Shown here: piece after piece, positions 1 through 5,130 of the stretch
Layout of the letters: the number at the start of each line of letters is the position of its first letter
Position numbering within the stretch: the first letter of the stretch is position 1
Assembly: GCA_007124535.1 (NCBI GenBank)
Contig: SLEY01000544.1
Location: forward strand, 1 to 5,130
Length of the DNA stretch: 5,130 nucleotides
From: Planctomycetaceae bacterium
GTDB taxonomy: Bacteria > Planctomycetota > Planctomycetia > Pirellulales > Pirellulaceae
Direction: 5' to 3'
Program-made: the position numbers and the translations under genes
Notes under the pieces: model-generated
Database searches by the model: none
Seen by the model: the letters and a program-made list of their open reading frames with translations, nothing else
Told to the model about the DNA's origin: nothing

Positions 1-108
1 CACGGATAACTCGGCTGCCGGCAGGGCCGTTGCCACCCCCGCGAGAGCAAGGACGCCCATCGCAACGAGGGGCGAACAGCGACGAAGCGAACGAACAAAG
101 CGGCACAT
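1..108 (-). CDS. N-terminus of a secreted protein (partial, runs off left edge)
   Basis: Reading the minus strand from the ATG at 108-106 gives 36 open codons to the window edge. Residues 1-13 (MCRFVRSLRRCSP) form a basic n-region with four arginines. Residues 14-28 (LVAMGVLALAGVATA) form a hydrophobic core, and small residues around 26-32 (ATALPAA) offer signal peptidase I sites, after A28 or A32. There is no lipobox Cys after the core, and the arginines do not form a Tat motif, so Sec export is the simplest reading. The start is supported by a GAGGAG Shine-Dalgarno seven bases upstream. The mature part begins about ELSV; many planctomycete secreted proteins (for example DUF1549/DUF1553 types) start in a similar way, but four residues cannot decide the family. 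The gene is divergent from the YkgJ-type gene. Function unknown. Confidence 0.82.
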   Translation of the reverse strand, partial: MCRFVRSLRRCSPLVAMGVLALAGVATALPAAELSV

Positions 109-115
109 AACAGGG

Positions 116-121
116 CTCCTC
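116..121 (-). promoter_or_regulatory. Ribosome binding site of the secreted-protein gene
   Basis: The minus strand reads GAGGAG here, a strong match to the anti-Shine-Dalgarno sequence, seven bases before the ATG at 108-106. This is the best ribosome binding site in the window and fixes the start of that gene. A run of seven T on the minus strand (123-129) lies just upstream in the presumed leader. Confidence 0.75.
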
Positions 122-335
122 GAAAAAAAGAACTTTTGCCCGCCTCCCCGGTTGGTCGAAAGCCGCCGCCGTCCGCGGAACCCGCGTTCCCCGCTCCCAC
201 AAGCGGTGGCGACGGCCTGGACCGACCCACCGGCAAGCGGCCAGCGATCTCCAGAACCTACCGTAATGCGATCATCTTATCATCCATCCTTTCCGCCCCG
301 CAACCGCGCGGGCCGCTCGCAACGGTATCCGCCGC

Positions 336-349
336 GTTCTGTCAAGAAC
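336..349. repeat. Short inverted repeat GTTCT-N4-AGAAC
   Basis: Perfect 5-bp arms, GTTCT (336-340) and AGAAC (345-349), are separated by GTCA. The minus strand across the centre (345-340) reads TTGACA, a perfect -35 hexamer, but no acceptable -10 lies 16-18 bases further on. It may be an operator-like site for either divergent gene, or chance. Nothing identifies a regulator. Confidence 0.25.
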
Positions 350-480
350 CCGCCGTGTTTGGGAGTCGAAATGAAATCTGACCCCCGACCCCAAGCTGGC
401 GTTGGGTTTCCAAACCGGAATCCAACGGCGCCGGGAAGACGCACGTTGCCAGCGGGCGAATCGCTCCAATCGCCAGAAGC

Positions 481-494
481 ACCTCGTTCGAGGT
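481..494. repeat. Short inverted repeat ACCTCG-TT-CGAGGT
   Basis: Perfect 6-bp arms (481-486 and 489-494) surround a two-base centre. The form suits a dimeric DNA-binding protein better than an RNA hairpin, since the loop is too small. It lies about 125 bases before the likely start of the YkgJ-type gene. A match of this size could arise by chance in 500 bases. Confidence 0.25.
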
Positions 495-548
495 ACGTTC
501 ATGCACACCGCGTGGGTCCATCCATGCTGGTGGCGCGGTCACCCGGGC

Positions 549-577
549 TAGGCAATCAGGCGTTGGCACCGTATCCT
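549..577 (+). promoter_or_regulatory. Weak candidate promoter of the YkgJ-type gene
   Basis: TAGGCA (549-554) and TATCCT (572-577) each match the sigma-70 consensus at four of six bases and are 17 bases apart. Transcription would begin near 584, leaving a leader of roughly 36 bases before the proposed TTG start at 620. The spacing is good but both hexamers are weak, so this is only a suggestion. It would be incompatible with a translation start at 371 or 524. Confidence 0.18.
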
Positions 578-603
578 TTTACGTTTGGTGCTCAGCTCTG
601 GTT

Positions 604-613
604 GGAAGGTGGG
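604..613 (+). promoter_or_regulatory. Purine-rich ribosome binding site before TTG 620
   Basis: GGAAGGTGGG contains GGAAGG ten bases, and GGTGGG six bases, before the TTG at 620. It is the main reason to place the YkgJ-type start there, since the ATG at 524 has no purine-rich stretch at the right distance. A rival GGGAG at 361-365 precedes an in-frame ATG at 371. Confidence 0.4.
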
Positions 614-619
614 TCGGTA

Positions 620-1063
620 TTGACCGAGGCATTTGGTGCGACTGGGAATCGGCGGCCGCGGCGCGAGGAACTCGAGCCGGACGAGAACCTGTGCGCCTAC
701 TGCACGGCGCGTTGCTGCCGCTACTTCGCCTTGCCGATCGAGACGCCCGAGTCGCGTCGCGATTTGGATTTCATCCGTTGGTACCTGTTGCACGATCGGG
801 CTTCGGTATTTGTCGAGGACGAGACGTGGTATTTGCTGGTGCATACGGTTTGCAAGCATCTCCGGCCGGATCACCGTTGCGGGATCTATGGCACGCGCCC
901 GGAGATTTGCCGCGAATACACGACGCGGAACTGCGAATACGAGGATGGCTGGACATACGACCATTACTTTGAGACCCCGGAGCAGGTCGAGGAGTACGCC
1001 GATGCGTTGTATTCGTCCGAGCGTGGCGATCGCATCCGAAGCCCCCGTCCCGCGGGGTCGTAG
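620..1063 (+). CDS. YkgJ-type cysteine-cluster protein (zinc- or iron-chelating)
   Basis: From TTG 620 this encodes 147 residues. Eight cysteines show the YkgJ (UPF0153) pattern: C25-x2-C28-x3-C32-C33 at the N-terminus, then C78, C87, C97 and C105, with CGIYGTRPEIC between C87 and C97 matching the family's C-x-I-Y-x-x-R-P-x-x-C core. Members are thought to bind zinc or an iron-sulfur cluster; the reaction and partner are unknown. A central segment (SVFVEDETWYLLVH, 62-75) and a C-terminal acidic stretch (FETPEQVEEYADAL, 117-130) resemble planctomycete homologues as I recall them. No signal peptide or membrane segment, so probably cytoplasmic. The open frame extends upstream to 152, but the extra part is Arg/Pro-rich with lower third-position GC; in-frame ATGs at 371 (230 residues) and 524 (179 residues) are alternatives. 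hisS follows 58 bases downstream on the same strand. Family confident, start uncertain. Confidence 0.85.
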   Translation: MTEAFGATGNRRPRREELEPDENLCAYCTARCCRYFALPIETPESRRDLDFIRWYLLHDRASVFVEDETWYLLVHTVCKHLRPDHRCGIYGTRPEICREYTTRNCEYEDGWTYDHYFETPEQVEEYADALYSSERGDRIRSPRPAGS

Positions 1064-1069
1064 CCCCGG

Positions 1070-1099
1070 TTGAGACCGCGGGGGGTGCCCGCGGATATT
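1070..1099 (+). promoter_or_regulatory. Candidate hisS promoter with palindromic spacer
   Basis: TTGAGA (1070-1075) matches the -35 consensus at five of six bases and GATATT (1094-1099) matches the -10 at four of six. They are 18 bases apart. Transcription would start near 1106, about 16 bases before the hisS ATG. The spacer is almost entirely filled by the inverted repeat at 1076-1094. The match is moderate, and hisS could equally be read through from the YkgJ-type gene. Confidence 0.3.
1076..1094 (+). repeat. GC-rich inverted repeat / hairpin between ykgJ-type gene and hisS
   Basis: CCGCGGG (1076-1082) and CCCGCGG (1088-1094) are perfect 7-bp arms around a five-base GGGTG centre. In RNA this would be a very stable hairpin of terminator shape, but it is followed by ATATTTCGAG and not by a T tract, so it is not a classical intrinsic terminator. 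It may reduce read-through from the upstream gene, shape the hisS leader, or act as an operator. CCCCG at 1064-1068 could pair instead with CGGGG at 1079-1083, which would exclude the 7-bp stem. Confidence 0.5.
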
Positions 1100-1121
1100 T
1101 CGAGACTTTCTGGTTGGAAAC

Positions 1122-2462
1122 ATGGCTTCCATGGCACGCATCGTTCCCCGAACGTTAAAGGGTTTTCGCGACTACTTGCCCGAGGCGATGATCCCGCGCG
1201 AGCGGCTGATAGAAACGGCTCGTCAAGTTTACCGTTCGTATGGTTTCAGCCCGATCGATACTCCGGCGCTGGAGTATCTGGACATCCTGACGGGCAAGGG
1301 CAGCGAGGAGACGGATCGCCAGCTGTACCGATTCCAGGATCATGGCGGCCGCGAGGTGGGGATGCGTTTCGATCTGACGGTCCCGCTGGCCCGGTTTGCG
1401 GCGCAGCATATCCACCAGTTGGGAACGCCGTTCAAGCGGTATCATATCGCGGCGGTCTGGCGGGGGGAGAACACCCAGCGGGGCCGGTACCGGGAGTTCA
1501 TGCAGTGCGATTTCGACACGCTGGGCACGCGCGCGGTGACGGCGGATATCGAGACGGCGCTGGTGATCCACGATCTGCTGCAGGCGCTTGGTCTTTCGCG
1601 GTTCACGATCCGGGTGAACCACCGGATGGTGTTGAATGGTCTGCTGGAGCGGTTGGGGCTGGTCGACCGTTCGACGGCGGTGTTGCGGTCGTTGGACAAG
1701 TTAGCGAAGATCGGCCCGGACAAGGTGGCGGCGGAGATGGCTGCCACGGCCGGGATGAGCCCCGCGCAGACGCGGCAGGTACTGACGCTGGCCGAGTTGC
1801 AAGGCAGCAACCAGGCAATCCTGCAGCAGTTAGGGCCGTTGGTGGCTGGCAGCGAGTCGGGAGAGCGGGGGGTCGGATGTCTGGCGGAGATCCTGGCGGG
1901 CGTACAGGCGGCGGGGGTGGCCGCCGAACGGATCCGTTTGGATGTGTCGATCGCTCGGGGATTGGATTACTACACGGGCACGGTCTTCGAGACGTTTCTG
2001 GACGATCTGCCGGCGATTGGCAGCGTCTGTTCGGGCGGGCGTTACGACGACTTGGCAGGGATGTACCGCAAGCAGGAGTTGCCCGGGATCGGGGCGTCGC
2101 TGGGTTTGGATCGGCTTCTGGCCGCGATGGAAGAATTGGGCATGATCGCTGCGGTGCGGACGCCGGCCGAGGTGCTGCTGACCTTTTTCGATGCCCGGCG
2201 GATGGGCGATTATCTGCAGTTGGCCGCCCAGCTACGGGCGGCCGGAGTGGGGGTGGAGTTCTACCCGGAGCCGAAGAAGCTGGGACAGCAGTTGAAGTAC
2301 GCCGACCAGCGGGGTTTCCGTTTTGCGGTGATCGCCGGGCAACGGGAATTCGAAGCGGGGCAGTGCCAGGTGAAGGATCTGCGGACGGGCCAGAGCGTGG
2401 AGTGTGCGTTAGCCCAGGGGGCTCGCGCGGTGGTCCAGGCGATCCGTGCGGTTACCGATTGA
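1122..2462 (+). CDS. hisS: Histidyl-tRNA synthetase
   Basis: Encodes 446 residues of a cytoplasmic class II aminoacyl-tRNA synthetase that activates histidine with ATP and loads it on tRNA-His. The catalytic domain spans about 8-340: FDLTVPLARF (83-92) lines the active site, RGENTQRGRYREF (114-126) is motif 2 with the ATP-binding arginine, RGLDYYTG (279-286) and SGGRYDDL (304-311) are the two histidine-specific motifs, and GIGASLGLDRLL (322-333) is motif 3. An inserted, mostly helical region lies near 175-270. The C-terminal anticodon-binding domain runs from about 347 to the end and includes GVEFYPEPKKLGQQLKYAD (377-395). No key motif is missing and no frameshift is seen; the length is near the usual 420-450. 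ATG 1122 is the first start; ATG 1131 (giving MARIVPRTLKGF) is nearly as likely because the only purine stretch, GGTTGGAAA (1112-1120), is weak and better spaced for neither. The C-terminus converges with the AsmA-like gene. Confidence 0.97.
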   Translation: MASMARIVPRTLKGFRDYLPEAMIPRERLIETARQVYRSYGFSPIDTPALEYLDILTGKGSEETDRQLYRFQDHGGREVGMRFDLTVPLARFAAQHIHQLGTPFKRYHIAAVWRGENTQRGRYREFMQCDFDTLGTRAVTADIETALVIHDLLQALGLSRFTIRVNHRMVLNGLLERLGLVDRSTAVLRSLDKLAKIGPDKVAAEMAATAGMSPAQTRQVLTLAELQGSNQAILQQLGPLVAGSESGERGVGCLAEILAGVQAAGVAAERIRLDVSIARGLDYYTGTVFETFLDDLPAIGSVCSGGRYDDLAGMYRKQELPGIGASLGLDRLLAAMEELGMIAAVRTPAEVLLTFFDARRMGDYLQLAAQLRAAGVGVEFYPEPKKLGQQLKYADQRGFRFAVIAGQREFEAGQCQVKDLRTGQSVECALAQGARAVVQAIRAVTD

Positions 2463-2481
2463 TTCGCGAGTCAGGCGGGGC

Positions 2482-5130
2482 TCAGGGCTGCGGGCCGAAC
2501 AGACGATCCAGGCCGCGGTGGATTTGTTCTTCCAGCACGCGCCCGGCCGCTTCTTCCATTATCTGGCGATTCAGATCGCCCAGGGCCCGATCGTCGATCT
2601 GGGGCCGGGCCAGCGTACCGCGGATCGGGATCTGGAGCGTGGTTTCCCCCAGCGTTCGGAGCAGGCGACGGTCTTGGACCCAGGCCTCTTGGATGGGGAC
2701 CTCGGCCACCAGGGCCAGGCTTTGGTCCAAGCCGACCGAGCCGCTGGTCCGCATGACCACGTCGCCCGCGGTCACGGTCAGCCCCTGATGCTGGATGCGA
2801 CCGTTGCGGACGTGGAACTTCAACTCCTGTTCGGGCAGCAGCAACCACGTCGCGGCTTGACTGCTGCCGGGGGGGCGGCCGATGACCAGCGAGCGGATCT
2901 GCTGGGCGATCGCCAAGAACTCTTGCGCCAGCGGTCCGGGTCCGACCTGGGCCGAATGAATGGTCATGGCGCCGGCCGCCGAACCTTGTTCCACGTCGCC
3001 CAGCGGGATCGAGGCCCCGTCCAGCGAGACGGAAAACTGTCCCTCGGCCCGCGTGGCGTCCGCCAGCAACGGGGCCACGTATTTCAGCCAGCCGGCGCAG
3101 ATTTCGGGACTGATTCGCACGCGTTCGATCAAGGGACCTTCATCCAACACCATCCGCAGCGGCGGTTCGCCCAATTCCAAGCGGGGCGCGACGCGCAGAT
3201 GGCCTTCGGCCAACGGCACGTTCAAGGGCTCCACCCGCACCACGCGCTCACGCAGCTTTCCGTGCAGTTCGCCCGGCCCCAGATTCATGCCGTAGGCTTG
3301 CACCGCTTGCCAGCCAAAATCGAAGCTTCCGGTCAGTTCGGGAGGGATCGGGCTGGCCGCGGTCGAGGCTTGAGAAGCGAGCCGCACGGTGGCTCCGGTT
3401 TCCGGCGAGGTCTTGTCGCGGTGCATCAAGGGGCCATGCAAGCTGAAGCGGCCCTGTTGGCGGCCTTCCAGCGCGACAGACGGTCCCAGCACATTTCGGG
3501 CGCGGCGTCCTAACTCGGCCAGATCGTAATCCAGCGTTCCCTGCACATCCGCCCACCACTCGGCGGAAACCCGGGAAATCTCGCCCTCGGCGGCCAACTC
3601 GAGGCTGCCCACGTGCGCCGCCAAACGCACCAGCTGGACGGTGTCTTGCCCCGCATCGTGCATGCCTCGCACGCTGGCTTGGACCGCCGGTTCACGCCAC
3701 ACCTCTTCCCAGCTCGGGGCGTATCCCGTTGGAACGGCCGCCGCGGGCGGGGGATCGGCCGCCACGGCCACAAGCAGATCCTGGATGTCGATGCTGCCGT
3801 CAAAATAGGTGCTGCCCGCTTGATAGGAAGCTTGAACCCGACCGGTCGCCGCCCCGCTCACCCGGTGCCGGGCCTCACTCGCCGGCTGAAACCAACTCTG
3901 CAGCCGTTGCAGGTCGGTCCGGTAGCTGAATTGGCCGTTGGCGCGCAGCGGCAGGCCGTCACCCGCCTGAGGGTCAGGCAACTGCAAAACCACCTGCGAA
4001 CCACGAAAGGCCAAAGTCGAACTGGTGAAGGTGGTGTCGGTTGCCACGATGCGGTTGGCTGCGGGCTGCCACGTCGCCCCGGTTTCGAACTGGACCGTCG
4101 GTTCTTCGATCACCGGGCGGCCGTTTCCGCCGGCGGCCCGCAATTGGTTCAAATTCACGCGCATCCGCTCGGCCACCACCTGTTCGGCGCCGACGTGAAG
4201 CAGCGCATCCAGGTCGACGCGGGCGGTCAGGTCCCAATCGCCGAGACCGCCCAGCGGTTGCAGGCGGGGCAACCAGGTTTGCAGGTGACCGCCCGCTTCC
4301 AAATGCAGGGGCCAGACCGCCTCGGTCCAGGGGGCTTCGACGGGGCGTGACAACCGCACGTTCAGCATATCCTGTTCGGATTGCAGGTTCAGCGACACGG
4401 CCGGAATGCGCAGGATCTGGCCGCCGGCGATGTCGGCCGCGGCCGCGATATCCACCACCAGCCGCTCCTCATTCCAGGGTGGGGCCCCGGCGTTTTGGGC
4501 GAAACGAAAGCGATTCATTTGGAGTCGCCCGGTCGCGGTCACTTGGCCGTCTTCCGCTTGCTGCCAATCCAAATCGCCGTCCAACTGACCCGCCAACTCC
4601 AGTTCGCCCAGTTCGACGAAATGGCGGAGTTCGTCCTTCAGCCGGTCGAGTTTTCCGTGCACTCGGGCCGACCCTTCCGTCAGCGAACCTTCGGCCGTCA
4701 ATTCCAGAAATTCGGCTTGGGCAACCAGCCGGTCGACCACCGGACCCTCGGCAGTGTAGCGAAAATCGGCGGTTGCGGCCAGCGGTTGCGACCAAGCGAA
4801 CGTGCGGCTGCCGTCGCTGGCTGCCAAATCGTCCACGATCAGACTCGCGTGAAAACGCGGCTCTCCCGCCGCTTCGCTGGCCAGGGCAAAGCGAACGCTG
4901 CCGGATTCGATGTCGATTCCCGACCGGATCCGCAAGGTCTCGGGCAGGGTTTGCGCGATGGGGGGGAGGTCCAGGCGACCGGCCATCTGCACCGAGCGCT
5001 GCTGCAGTTCGCGGATCAAATCGGCCCAGGCAGCCCCGGAAGCCAGTGCCAAGGGAGGCAAGCTTCCCTCCGCCTCCAAGTGCCCGAAATCGGCTTCGAT
5101 GAAAACGTCTTCCAGGTGCCAGCGGCTGCC
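2482..5130 (-). CDS. AsmA/YhdP-like large envelope protein (partial, N-terminus beyond right edge)
   Basis: The frame is open from the right edge to a TGA at 2484-2482, showing 882 residues of the C-terminal part. A TTG at 5079-5077 is not a likely start, because the sequence upstream (WHLEDVFIEADFGH) continues the same style of protein. Most of it is alternating hydrophobic/polar beta-strand sequence with recurring AEG- and HGKL-type turns (for example LTAEGSL, LELAAEGEI, GELHGKL), no cysteine-rich or enzyme motif and no membrane segment in the visible part. The end fits an AsmA-like C-terminal domain: a helical QEFLAIAQQIRSLV (736-749), strands through ELKFHVRNGRIQHQGLTV, GSVGLDQSLAL, then IPIRGTLARPQID (834-846), the 'IPI-x-GTL-x-x-P' signature of this group, and a final amphipathic helix to LDRLFGPQP. 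Family relatives (AsmA, YhdP, TamB) are anchored in the inner membrane and are thought to bridge lipid to the outer membrane; an N-terminal anchor would lie outside the window. Family call is by pattern, specific role inferred. Confidence 0.8.
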   Translation of the reverse strand, partial: GSRWHLEDVFIEADFGHLEAEGSLPPLALASGAAWADLIRELQQRSVQMAGRLDLPPIAQTLPETLRIRSGIDIESGSVRFALASEAAGEPRFHASLIVDDLAASDGSRTFAWSQPLAATADFRYTAEGPVVDRLVAQAEFLELTAEGSLTEGSARVHGKLDRLKDELRHFVELGELELAGQLDGDLDWQQAEDGQVTATGRLQMNRFRFAQNAGAPPWNEERLVVDIAAAADIAGGQILRIPAVSLNLQSEQDMLNVRLSRPVEAPWTEAVWPLHLEAGGHLQTWLPRLQPLGGLGDWDLTARVDLDALLHVGAEQVVAERMRVNLNQLRAAGGNGRPVIEEPTVQFETGATWQPAANRIVATDTTFTSSTLAFRGSQVVLQLPDPQAGDGLPLRANGQFSYRTDLQRLQSWFQPASEARHRVSGAATGRVQASYQAGSTYFDGSIDIQDLLVAVAADPPPAAAVPTGYAPSWEEVWREPAVQASVRGMHDAGQDTVQLVRLAAHVGSLELAAEGEISRVSAEWWADVQGTLDYDLAELGRRARNVLGPSVALEGRQQGRFSLHGPLMHRDKTSPETGATVRLASQASTAASPIPPELTGSFDFGWQAVQAYGMNLGPGELHGKLRERVVRVEPLNVPLAEGHLRVAPRLELGEPPLRMVLDEGPLIERVRISPEICAGWLKYVAPLLADATRAEGQFSVSLDGASIPLGDVEQGSAAGAMTIHSAQVGPGPLAQEFLAIAQQIRSLVIGRPPGSSQAATWLLLPEQELKFHVRNGRIQHQGLTVTAGDVVMRTSGSVGLDQSLALVAEVPIQEAWVQDRRLLRTLGETTLQIPIRGTLARPQIDDRALGDLNRQIMEEAAGRVLEEQIHRGLDRLFGPQP

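Larger units (their letters stand above)
109..619. other. Intergenic region between divergent genes
   Basis: About 510 bases without a convincing gene. Open frames cross it on both strands, but their translations are rich in Arg and Pro with no recognisable domain. Third-position GC in the frame leading into the YkgJ-type gene is about 54% over codons 371-619 by hand count, against about three quarters inside that gene, which argues against coding. The region should hold the promoters of both flanking genes. An AT-richer island at about 262-290 contains TGATAAGAT on the minus strand, a possible extended -10 for the secreted-protein gene, but its -35 partner (TTGCGG, 303-298) is poor. Several short dyads (126-137, 336-349, 400-427, 481-494) occur. 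No tRNA, riboswitch or insertion-sequence end was recognised. Confidence 0.6.

Noticed and set aside
126..137. AAAAG-AA-CTTTT dyad in the leader of the secreted-protein gene
   Set aside because: Short AT-only arms beside a homopolymer run of A; too simple to support a site.
136..381. Possible small plus-strand gene of 81 codons from a TTG at 136
   Set aside because: No ribosome binding site, a Pro/Arg-rich translation, and no motif; the region better fits a divergent promoter region.
272..508. Possible small minus-strand gene of 78 codons
   Set aside because: Arg/Trp-rich translation without a motif or clear ribosome binding site.
1042..1060. CCCCG-TCCCG-CGGGG hairpin at the end of the YkgJ-type gene as a terminator
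   Set aside because: It lies before the stop codon, has only a 5-bp stem and no following T tract.
548..1141. Minus-strand open frame of 197 codons opposite the YkgJ-type gene
   Set aside because: The plus strand carries the eight-cysteine family pattern; the antisense translation has no recognisable feature.
1070..2788. Plus-strand open frame of 572 codons overlapping hisS
   Set aside because: It runs in another frame through the unmistakable hisS gene, and its translation is Gly/Arg/Asp-rich low-information sequence. It is a GC-rich shadow frame.
2446..3513. Plus-strand open frame of 355 codons opposite the AsmA-like gene
   Set aside because: Its translation is rich in Gln, His, Arg and Gly with no domain, typical of the antisense of a GC-rich gene. 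It also overlaps the end of hisS.
3613..5102. Plus-strand open frames of 245 and 353 codons opposite the AsmA-like gene
   Set aside because: Arg/Pro-rich translations with no recognisable motif and no good ribosome binding site seen; the minus-strand frame is continuous and has family features.

Overview
This 5.1-kb, GC-rich window looks like chromosomal DNA from a planctomycete, most likely of the Pirellula/Rhodopirellula type. That assignment is inferred from remembered resemblance: the histidyl-tRNA synthetase begins with the PRTLKGFRDYLPEAMIPRE stretch and the YkgJ-type protein carries SVFVEDETWYLLVH, both of which I associate with that group. No search was run. Shine-Dalgarno signals are weak on two of the three starts that can be seen, and a TTG start is likely for one gene.

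Layout from left to right. (1) Positions 1-108, minus strand: the first 36 codons of a secreted protein, with a clear signal peptide and a good ribosome binding site. The rest lies beyond the left edge. (2) Positions 109-619: about 510 bases without a convincing gene, shared by two divergently transcribed genes. It holds several short dyads and an AT-richer island. (3) Positions 620-1063, plus strand: a small eight-cysteine YkgJ-type (zinc- or iron-chelating) protein. (4) Positions 1064-1121: a 58-base gap with a perfect GC-rich 7-bp inverted repeat, which may sit inside a hisS promoter. (5) Positions 1122-2462, plus strand: hisS, histidyl-tRNA synthetase, complete and apparently intact. (6) Positions 2482-5130, minus strand: the last 882 codons of a large AsmA/YhdP-like envelope protein, convergent with hisS and running off the right edge.

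ykgJ and hisS lie in the same direction and may be co-transcribed, though nothing seen links their functions. The two minus-strand genes are both partial and both cell-envelope or exported proteins. The remaining long open frames (up to 572 codons) overlap hisS and the AsmA-like gene in other frames and read as GC-rich shadow frames. I found no RNA gene, mobile element, CRISPR array or unfamiliar multi-gene system. The points worth a second look are regulatory dyads and start-site questions.
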